A stretch of 64,000 bases of DNA, taken from positions 7,477,437 to 7,541,436 of the forward strand of contig NC_059475.1 in assembly GCF_018139145.2 (NCBI RefSeq). The letters run 5' to 3'. Position 1 is the stretch's first letter; each line of letters starts with the position of its first letter. The notes below the pieces were generated by a model that had not been told where the DNA came from, did not search any database, and saw only the letters and a program-made list of their open reading frames with translations. Below are positions 13,401-25,584 of this stretch, in pieces. The position numbers and the translations under genes were made by a program. The DNA is from Gymnogyps californianus (taxonomy: Eukaryota; Chordata; Aves; Accipitriformes; Cathartidae).

Positions 13401-15800
13401 GATCTTGTTCTCTGTGCAATTTTTCTCTCTGATGGATCTTGGGTTTGAGCTGTTATAGTAGGGAATTAAGGACTCAGAAATAAAGTAACTCCTGAATTGT
13501 AGGAAAACCATATCCATGCCCAATTAAGGGGTATTTTTCATGGGTAAAGTGCAGAGGCTTGGCTGTAAAATTCAAAATCTCTTGACATATAGTGGAAGAG
13601 TTTTCTTCTATCATTTCCAGTAACTTGAATGTATGGACAGGAATAATTCTAGTATCTTGTCTGTATCACTGATGCTGTATGTTGGACACATTGAAACCTC
13701 ACTATCTTCATTTCTTTACCCAACTTGAACCATCACTTCCATCCACACTGACTCTCGCAAATAGTGAATCTTCCCATCAAACTCAAAATGTGTGGAAGGG
13801 ACTTCATCTTACATAGCTGCTATGCTGTGGGTCTTAAAATGCAAAGGTTATTAATAAAGGATAGATGTCAATCGATCTGCAAAGACTGGGAGGAGATAAT
13901 GAAAAAGATGGAAATAAACAGTAAGGTGGCATCAGCAGTAATTTGATCTACTGTGTGTGAATAACCTTTGAGGAGCAGAGCTGAGAAGGAGCCAAATTTG
14001 GGGAACACACTGACACATCTGTAAAACTCAGTTTCCTTGGATGTTAGCCTCTCCTTGGTCTTCAGTTTTTAAGAACCTTTCAATTTGTGAGTTCTACAGT
14101 AAAAAATAATTTAAAAAATCCAAAATAATATAAGCTTTCCAGAAGACCACGCAGGACATCTTAGTCTGGCAAATAATGCAATGCAACCTAGATTTTTCCT
14201 ATTTACACTCAAATAAAACCTATTTTGTTTCAAAATAAACTCACACAGTCACACACAGTGCTGGAATTCTTACTCTAAATCGAACAATTATAGAAAAACA
14301 GTAGCAGAGGGGGCAGTGAGAGGTCATGTACTTCACCCCTTTGTGCTGAGGCATGATCCATCCTGTTGCTCCTCAACCTCAATTTGTACAGTTGGTATTT
14401 AAATGTACTTAAAATTTGCTATTTTTCTCACTGAGAATTTTCTGTAGGGCCTCGTGACTGGACCACAGAATTTGTTCGTTGTTTTATCCTAGGATAATGT
14501 ATGCATTTCCAAGCAGAAGACTTAACCGTCTTCATTATATAATGCCAAATATTCAGACAATAGAAGTTAAGCCTGTTGTCAAATTGCATTTCCAATTGAC
14601 ATTCTGTGAGACATTAGAAGTCACTGCATATATCTTCAGTGCATGTGGGAGTCATGACATTAAAAATGACATAAAACTTATTATGCAGACAGAAAATAAA
14701 CATTTTCTTCCCTTAAAGAATTTAAGATTGATGGATAATTACTTTGCTTGCCAAGGAGAGACTTCCATAATCAGTATAAATCATAAGGTCATTAAATTGG
14801 TAGGGCAATGAGAAATAAATCAATGCCCTGAAGATGACTTGTAATTGCTTGTTGCAGGATACATGGCTGAATGATATTTTGTAAAGACCATACTGTGCAT
14901 CTATCTAATTGGGTTGGATGTGTTAGAGAGTCTATAACAGAGCTAGCTGAATAAGTCAAAGACCACCCACATATGAACCAAATGACTTACGTGTCTGTGG
15001 GACACTCAGGAAAATCTGTACTTATTGCTCCATCTCAACTCTGTCAGGAAATTCCTAGGCTGCCCTAAAAACGAACAGAAAAAGAAACAAAAGGTTGATG
15101 CAATTCATTTTGTGTAATGTTTCTAAAACCAACGATACGGAGACAAAAGTGACATGCAGTCATAGCGACAGCGATGCTATTTTGGAATGTTCTGCGTGTA
15201 CATATTTCATAATTGGATTCAAATGACCAGAAAGTGACACTTCTCCCACAAGCAGCCAGCTCTTTCTTGTAGCCAATTCTGATAAATAGTTCGGAATCAA
15301 AATCTCAAGAAATTAAGACTTTGCAGTTCGTGACCTTTTAGTATAGTGGGTTTATAAATAATATATTCATCAAAATCAACTTAATTAACATGTGCATCTG
15401 CAGAAAGGGAGTAAATAACTATTCTAAAATTGAAGTAAATTGTGGCACAGGATTATCAGTGGGCTTCGCATTCTAGAGAATTGCCTCGAGTCTCTCACAA
15501 CCTGGGCAAAACAAATGTGCATATCTAAACCCTGTTTATTCTGTTCTTTTCCCTGTGGATTCTGGACTTTTTTGTTCTCAGTTAACATCTATATCAGTCT
15601 GGAATAACTCCACTAAAAATAATAGGATCGTTCCAGATTTACATCAGTGTCATTTTGTTTTAACATGCCTGTTACTAGTGAAGTAAAAGGCAAGGATTTA
15701 TTAAATGTTATTGCTCATTCAACATGCTTAGTTTCAAGCAAATGTATTTGCTTAGTACAGATGACAATGATAAAGTAGTTACATGCCATCAGGGCTTAAT

Positions 15801-15880
15801 CAGTGTCTAATTCCTGTTGTGCTGGGAGCTGTACAAATATAGAAAGAGACATGTTCCTTACCTCCAGATGTCTCAAGATT
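15801..15880 (+). repeat. Possible ancient amniote dispersed repeat
   Basis: The phrase TGTGCTGGGAGCTGTACAAA, then AGAGACATGTTCCTTACCTC and a region ending in ACAAATGC, matches a pattern I recognise from old repeats shared by reptiles and birds, where the corresponding phrase is a GTGCTAGG..CTGTACAAAC stretch followed by AGAGACAGTCCCTGCC. The family could be L3/CR1-like or MIR-like. Boundaries are approximate. Confidence 0.4.
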
Positions 15881-16068
15881 ACAAATGCAAATGATAGGCT
15901 TGGCAAAGTGATGCATCATGCAGACAAATGAAAAAAGTACAATTAACATGGTTTTGTTAGTTATGTATTGTAGCTGGGTTTTTAGGTTTTGTATGTTTGT
16001 GGTTTTTTACCTGGGAGAAGACATAATGGAAAGAGGAAACAGTAGGAATAGCCAGATTAGTTACCGTG

Positions 16069-16665
16069 TGTGCTGATTTTGGCTGGGATAGAGTTAATTT
16101 TCTTCCCAGTAGCTAGTTTGGGGCTATGTTTTCGATTTGTGCTGAAAACAGTGTTGATAACACAGGGATGTTTCCGTTACTGCTGAGCAGGGCTTACCCA
16201 GAGTCAAGGCCTTTTCTGCTTCTCACCCCACCCCACCAGCGAGGAGGCTGGGGGTGCACAAGAAGTTGGGAGGGGACACAGCTGGGACAGCTGACCCCAA
16301 CTGACCAAAGGGATATTCCAGACCATGGGACGTCACGCTCAGCATATAAAGCTGGGGGAAGAAGAAGGAAGGGGGGGGAATGTTCGGAGTGATGGCGTTT
16401 GTCTTCCCAAGTAACCGTTACGCGTGATGGAGCCCTGCTTTCCTGGAGATGGCTGAACACCTGCCTGCCGATGGGAAGTGGTGAATGAATTCCTTGTTGT
16501 GCTTTGCTTGTGCATGAGGCTTTTGCTTTACCTATGAAACTGTCTTTATCTCAACCCATGAGTTTTCTCACTTTTACCCTTCTGATTCTCTCCCCCATTC
16601 CACCAGGGTGGGAGTGACGAGCGGCTGTGTGGTGCTTAGTTGCCGGCTGGGGTTAAACCACGACA
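16069..16665 (+). mobile_element. Solo LTR of an avian endogenous retrovirus
   Basis: A 597-bp long terminal repeat begins TGTGCTGATTTTGGCTGGG and ends GGGGTTAAACCACGACA, so it has TG...CA termini. It stands alone, with no gag, pol or env on either side; such solo LTRs arise by recombination between the two LTRs of a provirus. Visible promoter elements are GACGTCAC (16329-16336), one base short of a palindromic cyclic-AMP response element, followed nine bases later by TATAAA (16345-16350). The usual ATTAAA signal of the family reads ATGAAA here. The 5-bp flanks are CCGTG and CTGCG, a target duplication that differs only by two C/T changes at CpG sites. The 3' half, with a GCTTTGCTTGTGC stretch, is of a different subtype from the LTR at 25585. 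The exact family name is not assigned. Confidence 0.9.
16329..16350 (+). promoter_or_regulatory. LTR core promoter: CRE-like site and TATA box
   Basis: GACGTCAC lies at 16329-16336 and TATAAA at 16345-16350, in the position expected for the U3 promoter of this LTR. Transcription would run rightwards. Activity is unknown. Confidence 0.55.
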
Positions 16666-18329
16666 CTGCGAAAAAGCTGGAAAGGTATAAAACATGAGGA
16701 CTACATATTTGCCCGGTAAGTTCCTAAGAAGAGTAAAGCAAGTCTGAAATGATTATTTAATCTGAATCTCTCAGTTTTATTGTTTGTTAAGTGAGAATAG
16801 GCAGACACACAAGTGTTACAGACTTCAGAGCGCTTATTAAAGCAGTTCACTGTCTGCAGATTGCCATGGCTACTATCCAAGCATGTAATTCAAAGAGCAG
16901 TGAATATGACATCATTCAAAATTCCAAACATTATTCTAGATTAAAAATTTTTATATTGCCCCAATCTTTATAAGGAGCCAAAGCAAAAACTGCATCAGCA
17001 CTCCAAAGCATACAGGCTGCTCAAAATTGAGATTCATCTTTCTGAATGAAGCTGGTCAATATTTTTCTAAAAACAAACTAGATGAGTAAAGCAAAAATTT
17101 TATTTTATGCATTTTTCTAATGGTTGAATCCAGTTTTAAATTTCATTTATATTTATATTTAATGTTAAAGCTTTGATGGCAAATGAGTAAGAAAAGAGCA
17201 AAATAGTTTCCAGCCTGCCAAATTACAGCTAAATCTATTTAGCTGGTTTAGAATGAAGTACTCAAATACCTTGAGGATTTCATAACTGTCTCTACTTGTC
17301 TGAATTATGTTGAGTTAGTCTTCAGAAGAAAATCCAAATGTTTTGAATTATGTGATAACATGAGCAATTAGAAAATACACTGCAGTGTCAACCATGATCA
17401 GTTTTAACATGGATACCTCACTCCAGTAGCCACAGTCTTCTAGTAAAATTAGTTTGCTGAACATAATAGCATGATATTCCTTTTATTGCTTGATTATATT
17501 CTACTTTCACTTTCATCCTGTCTCAAAACTTTTCTGAATCATGACAATTTCTTTTTTCTGGTGAGATTTAAACAACTGTCCTTTTCTGTTATCCATTAGT
17601 AACAATGAGAGAGAGCACCTTACTTTTCCGAAAAGATGAAGTTGTTATGTTTCTGCAGTGGTTTCTTAGAGAAGATGTTGGGCCAGATTTTCAGGTGCAA
17701 CAGTTCAGTGCTGTTCCAGCAAATCTGATTCTTTTAATATAAGCAAACAAAATATGCAGTCAGGAAGACAGTACACAGAAGAGTTGAACAGAATAGGCCT
17801 CTGAGCCATATGAAGTTTGAACTTTGTTATATGCCCAAAAATAAATTTATGAAAAAAGAGATTTAAAGATTTCAAGGGTTCAGCTGGATAAACTAGAGCC
17901 CTAGTATCTGCTGCTGTTTGTTGCTCTGTTGCCACATCTCTGTACAGAGAAGGTATAAAGAAGTCTTTGAAGCCTTTTCCAAACAATGATGGACTTGATT
18001 TCTTGGACTTGAACCCTCTGAAAGAAGTTTGTATCCTACCAGAACTGGGGAGCATATTCTTTTTTCAGCACCACCAGTGGGCATTTTCATTTCCACCAGC
18101 ACTGTCTGAGTACAGAAGGGGAAGACCATAGGGCACTGAATTGCCACAGATTTGCAGTTGTACTTAATCTTCATGATTGAGTTGTCTATGCTTCACATGT
18201 TAGATAAAGAGGAGCTGGTTCTCCTGTTAAGCATCTGCACTTGGGTGCTTACGTGTAAAGGGTACAGAAGATTAGGTAACATTTTTGAGTCTCCGTGACT
18301 AAATGTCTTTGAGAACAAATCAGATAGAC

Positions 18330-18392
18330 ATTTAGGCGGGGAAGTAGACTAAATGATCTTTTCTACCTCTGTTTTCTACAGTTCTGTGATAG
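18330..18392 (+). mobile_element. Degraded CR1 3' tail (probable)
   Basis: The segment reads GGAAGTAGACTAAATGATCT, then a pyrimidine-rich stretch, then ACAGTTCTGTGAT. This follows the layout of a CR1 3' end: a 'ggactagatgatct' phrase, a 'cccttccaac' phrase, then the octamer tail. It is heavily diverged, so the call is tentative. Confidence 0.4.
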
Positions 18393-20120
18393 CCCCATGC
18401 CATTCCTTTTCACTTTCCCTACACTTCCACAATGACCTGGTAAAAGAATTGCAAACATGGCAGATGCAATTTCAGTATTACCTGGAGAAGCAGATGGAAA
18501 GAGGGAAGCCAAAACCCTTTCTTATTTTTGGGAATTAAAGTTGAGGATAAGAGGTGTTTTCCCTTGGCCAGGGAGGCGGAGGGAAAGGAGGGATAATGCC
18601 AGCTGCTCAGTTACTCACAAAAGCAAGATCTCACTAATTTGATGTTCTTCTCCACCTACATACAGAGAATAATCATCCCCTAAAAATATTTATACATCCA
18701 TACTGATTTCAAATAGAACACATGCTTCCAAAAATGTAATAAAGAGATGTATGTTCCAATAATGAAGGTTATAAAATATTTAAATACTTCCTCCGCTTCT
18801 TTCAAGAGGAAATGCCAAATAGCAAAGAGGAAGGAGATTCCAACTTCTCTTGTTTTTAGTGTGAGATTCTTATTCCCCTTTGCTTTATCACTTCCTTCTC
18901 CCAGAATAAAAACCTATTACTATTTTGTGATGCATATCCCAATCCAAACTTCATACATATGCATTGCCATATGTTTCACACATCATATGCTTTCCTTAGT
19001 TTCATTTCAGGTTCAACATCAACACTCTTTACCCATCACGCTTATATACACATACTTTGTTCATTTCACACATCTTCCTATGTTTGCAGAGTTGAATAGA
19101 GAAAGAAGTTGAATTGACTATGTATCTGGTGGGGAAGAAGAGGCTCCAGCCCATATCTAGGCCCTTCTATGTCATCCTTACTCACTGCTTACTTGAAAAG
19201 AATAACATAAGATATTCACTGACTATATGAATCCAATCTAAACTCCCTTGCCTGTGCAGGAGTAGAATTTCAGTGAAATTAAGAAAAACAATTATTTTAT
19301 GTAAAGCATCAAGAGGAGAAATTGTGAGCAGATTTGGGTATCTCTAGGCAGCATTACAAAATCAGTTCTAGATTCCCTGTCACCTAGTGGAATCCATTCC
19401 TTAGTTTAACACCCAGGTTATCCTGGGGACAGGTAGTTGCCTGAGTAGGGATCCTCAGAGGCCAACCTCCTGGCACAACCTAGAGCGAAGATGTAGCTCG
19501 CTGCCTCCAGGCTGCAGGGAGGGCCCTGCTGCAGCTAAGGATGCTCAAGACAATGATCCTTTTGATTTATTTTCTACTTATCATTTTAGTTATGGCTATG
19601 GATAGGAAGTATTTATGTTGTGGATGCTTACAAACGGATACCAAAATTAAGAGTTCTTTTATGTTTTAGAGGAAGAATTTTTTTGCTTGGTTTATTGACC
19701 CATATGGTAATCTTTTGGTTCCCACGCTGAGAGATCTAGTGCTGTTTGGTGTTATTCATGGACAAACTGACTTTTGGACCTATTTAGATATTGAAGAACA
19801 AATTTTCAATTTTTTTTGAGATCCTTATAGTTATTAATGTAAGAATTTTAGATTACTCATAATGCAGTCAAAGTTCTTATGTATGGGGTGGCTAACCAAA
19901 AATTTACTTGGGTAGTAATTCTGTTCTGCTGATACCTGAGAAAAAGCAGATGTGTTTCATAAAGTACAAATGTTATGGTTCTTAGTCTGAGGGGCATACA
20001 CAATCTGGATGTTTTCATTTCTCTCTCTCCCGTCTCTATTCAAATATACTTCATTTTTAACTGTGTTTTGCAGTTCTATTTCAGCAAGTGTGAAAATGAG
20101 ACATTCTATAAAATAACTAA

Positions 20121-20185
20121 TAATTTAGTGATTTGAGTGCTCACCTGGAAGGTGGAATATCTGAACTCATCTCCCTGCTCCAAAT
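20121..20185 (+). repeat. Possible old tRNA-derived SINE trace
   Basis: The phrase GAGTGCTCACCTGGAAGGTG, followed by a degraded GAACTCATCTCCCTGCTCC, resembles a reptile/bird repeat with a tRNA-like start, where the equivalent phrase is GCACTCACCTGGGATGTGGG and a GTTCAAGTCCCTGCTC B-box. It is short and diverged, so confidence is low. Confidence 0.35.
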
Positions 20186-20491
20186 CATGTCATGTACAAG
20201 CAGCATTTGGGGAAGGAGATAGATAGGAATTAAGTGTTGCGTTGGCAAAGGGTACAGCTGCCTTAGAAGGATCCTGTTCCTAAGTCACAAACTTGAGCTG
20301 CTGAGGGCAACAAATCCCAGGGTACGGGTGTGAGCTATTGCTTTAGAATTCTGCAATATCCCAGTTCATCACCACCATTAACCTTTGTCGGGGGAGGCAC
20401 CTCACTTGACCTCTACCCTTTCAGGACCCTAAATATCAGAGGAAACAACCATTCATTTGATATTTATACAGATAAGAATACAGCTTTATTC

Positions 20492-20546
20492 TCATTTGAC
20501 ATTTATATACAGTTACATTATGGTTTTTCAGATAAATGTCAAATGA
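20492..20546. repeat. 15-bp perfect inverted repeat, 25-base spacer
   Basis: TCATTTGACATTTAT at 20492-20506 is the exact reverse complement of ATAAATGTCAAATGA at 20532-20546. A near copy of the left arm, TCATTTGATATTTATACAG, starts at about 20453, so the arm occurs twice directly and once inverted within 95 bp. Confidence 0.7.
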
Positions 20547-22608
20547 AAGGTTTCCAAATCTGACATTTTTTAATAGTATACCTAAAAATGTTGCGGTCAA
20601 ATGAAGGACTGTGATTCATGTGGCACTTAGAATGGTCTGTCTGTCTTCTGCACACAACTTGAAGGCTAATTCCAGCTAAACAGAGATCAGTATGGTAGCA
20701 CCTAACCAAAAAGAAAAACACGAGCGTTCTTTGTGGAATTAATAAAGTTGAAGCAAAAAACCTCATTTTCAGGTAATAGACACTCAGAGTCTTACTATCA
20801 AAGAGGTGAATTACCATTTTACCTCCGTCAGACTCCAATACTCTCTAACCAGGTTCTTCTAGATATTTCACACATGGAGGGTTTAATGTTTAATACCAAA
20901 TTTACTGATTTGTAGATACTTGACATTATACAGGATTTTGATTTAGCAGAGTGATACCGCAAGGTACTGAGATCCCAACACATGTGCAAATTACACTTCA
21001 CAGAATACAGCGATTGCTCTATACAGTTGAACCACAATACAAGTGTGATTCTCATTACTGGTCTTTACAATATGCTTACTGTCAAGACACTGGGCATCCC
21101 CAGTTGCCAGGAAGGCACATATGGTTTGAAACTAGTCCAAGCCTATTGCTCTCTTCAAAGTTCATTTTGTTGTTTTTTTAGCTTTTATACTCTGTTGGAT
21201 TGAGCCACGTATACACTCCCCCATGTTAGTCTGTCTAACTCAGGAAGACACTCACACTCTTTTGATTAACTCAGGCAGAAACATTTACACAAGCAGTTCA
21301 TCCACTCAACTCATCTAAGGCCACCCTCCGGTCCCCTTTGTGTTGAGCTAAGTTCAATTTCCTTTGTAACAGCTATCGTCAGTCACTCCCTCCATTCTTC
21401 CCCGAGCTTCAAGAGCATATCACCTTCACCCGTATCCTGTGAGTCTTCTCCCATTGTAGAGGTTTATTGATCAGTCACAAACTCATAGCCTAGTACAGTT
21501 CTTTCCAAGAACTGAGAGGATGGGCATTACATCAGAAAAAAAGGGTAATGGCAAATCAAAACCAGAGTGACTCTTAATATAAGCAAGTCAACGACCATCT
21601 TTCACGGATTTTAACTATCTATCTGCCCAATAGATTAAATAAAATTTTCTCTTCTAAAAATATGCAAAGTTCACTTGTGATCAAAGAGAGAATTGTTCTT
21701 GAGTTGGCCCAGCAAAGGAACATGCTATTCCATTGCAATCACCTCAGGAGAAGAGTTTGTCAAAGGCACATGGGATTTCTGGCAGCATTTCTTAGTGCTG
21801 TTGAACTCTACTGTTGATACTATATTCTGTGTATAAGACCTTGAAAGGATGTGAGTAAATACTGACAAGTTTGCAGATTTGTCAATAAATAACTTTGCAA
21901 TCTATTTTACAGTGGTATAAGCCCTTTTAAAAAAAGTTTCAGTGAGATTCTTTTGTCTTACAGGATTTTCTTTTGCCCTTTTACAATACCTAGCCCCACA
22001 TCGGTTCCTGTATGTACATTTATTTGGTACACACAGAATTTACTGCCTAATGATTAATAGATCTTCTAAGAATGCTCTATTTTGTAGACACAGTTACTTC
22101 TGCTGTCACTAAAAGTTACTGGTCAACAAGATGTTACCATTGACTTTTTGATTTGTATCAATCTCTAAGTGACCATTAATAAAAAAATATATAAATCATA
22201 TAGAAACATTTTATATTTTATGTATACTCTGCAGTGAATTATGGTCAAGAAAATCTGAGGGCTATAGTACATTTCAGCCTTACATGAAAGTGTTTAAGGG
22301 GCACCCTTACATGCTCATGCAAACTACCAAGACTTGAGGCACAGGCCCATAGCAGTTATTGCCAGCTTCCCAGAAGGGAAGTGGTCTGGGAGCGAACAGC
22401 CTCTTGTTCTCCTGCTTTGGCTCTGTTCTGCTGGCAGTCTTAGGGAGGGACTGGAGTAATTTGTTCCTAGTGTAGGGCCTATCAGCAAATGTCATTAACA
22501 TAACACCCCCTTGGAGCAAAGAGTTATGAAAGAGAACGAAGGAACAAGCCATCAGGAATGCTCCTGGTACAGCCTATGAATGCATAGTTTGTATAAACTT
22601 TAAATAGC

Positions 22609-22630
22609 GTGTGTGTGAGAGAGAGAGAGA
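22609..22630. repeat. GT then GA microsatellite
   Basis: A compound dinucleotide run of about four GT units continuing into about seven GA units. Confidence 0.85.
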
Positions 22631-24443
22631 CAAAAGGACTTGTGAGAGTGCAGATGCAGACATATTTTTAGTTTTCAAGTACGTTTAGGTGTACCACAGT
22701 TGGTGTCTACAGTCAGTCCTTAGATTTGCAACAAAATCTTAAAAAATAAAATAATTGAGAATGTTGTTTCCTCTTTACCCATTACCTTTAGCTTAAACAC
22801 CTCTAAGCAGCTATATAGAATATCCTCAAGTAAAATTTGTCGTGGACAGTAGTTTAACATGGACAATAATAGCAGGCAGGAAAAGAGATTCTCTGCTTCA
22901 GCTGCATCTCTTTGTTCTACCTCTTTTCTTATGAGTAATCATGTTGTTTGTAATAATACAAAGAAATTTTGCTTATTTGAGACAAGGAAGCTTCTTTTCT
23001 GCAATTTTATTTATAAACTTTACTCCAAAGATGCAATTGATATTGTGAGTTCTAGACCTATCTTTTCAACAGCAATGTGTATTTCCTTGTGAGGTATTGT
23101 TGTACTGAATCTCTGCTTTTTTTCCATATTTCTATGAAATCAAGTATATAGAGTTATTTCAGCTGTTCATGGGGCATTTTATTCAATTATACATACCACC
23201 CTTATCCTGGTAGCATGCCCAGAAGCATCTCACTGTGGTTCAGACAATGATCATTAGATGTCACTAATTACCTCCATGGAACAAGACAGTGAAGAAAGTC
23301 CAGAGTGAGCTAGTTTTTGTTTTCACCTAGTTCTACATGCTTTTGTCTCCTGGAATTCTCCACTAGCAGAAAAAGGGCTGCTCACCGCTGCCCCCTGTAT
23401 CCCTCCACTTGTTATCACCCATACTCATTCAATGGCCGTAAGCCAAAAGTTCAATCCTTTAAGCTCTGTGCACAGATAACTGTATACAGTTGAAGCTGGC
23501 TTGGGCCCAGTTTTTATTTGAAGCATGTGCTGGTCTCTGCGGTTATATGCTCACCCACCTCCCCAGAAGAGGAGACTGAAATCAGAATTAGACTGTTAGC
23601 TTTTGAAATAAGAATGTACTTTGAAAATAAATTCTTATGAATTATAAAAACGTACTTCTTTTGCTTTAAATCGTAAGTTTGAGGATGAATCACATAACAT
23701 CTTGAGACAGGCAAAACTCCTATTACTGACATTTGTATTTTGTTCATGAAAAGGAGTTGCACCCGTCAAGAATTTTTAATTATATTGGCTGATCATTAGA
23801 GCATTGCAGATGTGAGCAAGCATAATGTTTAAAGGCAGAAGGAAAATCTGTATAGTGAGGACTCTTTTCAGCATTTTGATGTATGTGCAGATGAATACTG
23901 GCAAGGTAGAAAGAACTAGAAAAATGCTGGAACGTAGAATTATGAAACCGAGTAACTCCACATTTACCAACTGGTATCTTGGATATTTTTTCTTGGAGTT
24001 GGGGATGGTGAGGGAGGCAAACAAACCTTAAATCCATTCTTTCATGTTATTTACCCCATAATATATGAAAATGTGTCTTATGATCATAGAGTAATCACCA
24101 GGAGAGAAAGCTGTCATAATTCCAATACAAAACATTCCCAGCGTAGCCCCTGATCAGTATGGCACTGCAAAGAACAGAACAAAACCAGCTATGTCAAAAT
24201 ACCATTTTTGTCATTTTTAGATGGAGAGTTCTGAAGTAGATAGAAGGATTTGTCTGAGGTTTGTCAGACATGGGAAGTCTATGGAAAAGACACAAACTGA
24301 ACTTGGATCCAGATCAGAGTTAATCCTTAGACTGTTGTTCTTTTAATTCCCAGTGCATTCACAGGACATCTCTAAGGACATAATTATAAAACTGAAACCT
24401 CACTTAAAATACTAGGCCTGATTTTCCTAACAAACATGACTTT

Positions 24444-24543
24444 AACTGCATTAGATGAAACATACGTGTTATTGAACAAGTAATTCTTTGAAACATAACT
24501 GCATTAGATGAAACATATGTGTTATTGAACAATTAATTCTTTG
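24444..24543. repeat. Tandem duplication, 53-bp period
   Basis: The 47-bp segment 24444-24490 recurs at 24497-24543 with two differences, an ACGT/ATGT change at a CpG and one G/T change. A 6-bp segment separates the copies. The similarity indicates a comparatively young local duplication. Confidence 0.85.
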
Positions 24544-25584
24544 TCCTTAAATGCATGGATTTTTTATGCCTCTTATTTTGTTTCATTCTGCTGTCACAGA
24601 AAAAAAAAATCACCTGAATTTCCTTCCAGGTTTGGATTTTCAGTATCATTTCACCACTGTTGGCTAAAAGAGCTATCATAGGGAAATGAATATATTCAGA
24701 CTTTATGAAAACCATTTGAATTTTACTGAGAATAATATATATAACCATTCTTTTTGTCATATGATTAAATAAACACCAGAATTGGAAACACTTATTTGGT
24801 GCTAATCAACATGGTATCTGCTTTGGTATTCTTCCTTTAAGATAGCAAATATTCCCATGGAAGATGCTGCACACTGATGACTTTACATTGCACTCATCAG
24901 CTGTTCAGCTGGATAGCCCTGGTCAACTCTTCAGGAATTGTTTGAGGCATTTTTTGATTTCTGAATACCATAAAGGTAATTAAGCTTTTTTCCCCTCCAC
25001 AAACTGATTCTAACGAAAGTTTACTTCACCAAAATGTCTAAGTTAGATGCCTGATATGGAATTGACAACTTTCATATAAGACTTAGATGATAGATTCAGA
25101 TTGAACGTATCCTTGCATAACTGAATAGTTTAACATTAGTGCAATTAAGAGGACTAATGAGTTAGATCTCTGTCTTTACTGTATCTTTTTATCCTTATCT
25201 CCTTTTAAAAATGTATTTCTAAACTGACATTACAGAATAACATATAAAGTAACCTGGAAAACAGAAAAAAATTGCTTATTCTATCATCAGGAAAAAAGGG
25301 AAAAAACAGAGAAAGAAAACAATAAGAGATATTAAACAATGAGTTCTACTTAGCTGAACTGTTCAAAGATACTCCACAGACCTTTAAAACTCCATTTTAT
25401 GTCATATGCCATCAACTAAAGTATTTTTTTGAATTTTAATCATTACCTATCTCTACACAAAGAAACATCTTAACATGGATTGGAACAAAACAGTCTATGC
25501 TTCTTCAAAAATGTGTACTTTGAATGAGTTTAAAAGAGAATGTAAAAAAAAACCCCAAAACATCCCTTTTAAACATCAGATGGA

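Larger units (their letters stand above)
6385..16068. other. Non-coding DNA between CR1 and the first LTR
   Basis: No gene is supported. Open frames such as 6674-7066 (130 codons) and 14479-14811 (110 codons) show no domain or splice structure. The region holds a CA dinucleotide tract (7471-7487), an A-rich tract followed by CCACACCC near 9630, and weak resemblance to ancient amniote repeats around 8090-8160. A better example lies at 15801-15880, with TGTGCTGGGAGCTGTACAAA followed by a degraded stretch. The segments 11990-12080, 14480-14880 and 15150-15420 are low in CpG and rich in ATTA-type words with few simple repeats, which is how conserved non-coding elements often look. This cannot be shown from one sequence. 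Confidence 0.55.
16666..25584. other. Non-coding DNA between the two solo LTRs
   Basis: No gene is supported. Notable content is a degraded CR1-like tail (18330-18392), a tRNA-SINE-like trace (20121-20185), a strong inverted repeat (20492-20546), a GT/GA dinucleotide run (22609-22630) and a tandem duplication (24444-24543). The stretches 19380-19540 and 21220-21480 are richer in C and G than their surroundings but show no recognisable coding or repeat signature. The minus-strand frames at 17705-18174 (116 and 93 codons) overlap one another in different frames, with no known domain. Confidence 0.55.

Noticed and set aside
16126..16460. 88-codon frames on both strands in the first LTR
   Set aside because: GC-rich LTR sequence gives open frames by chance. 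LTRs of this family are not known to encode proteins, and no motif is seen.
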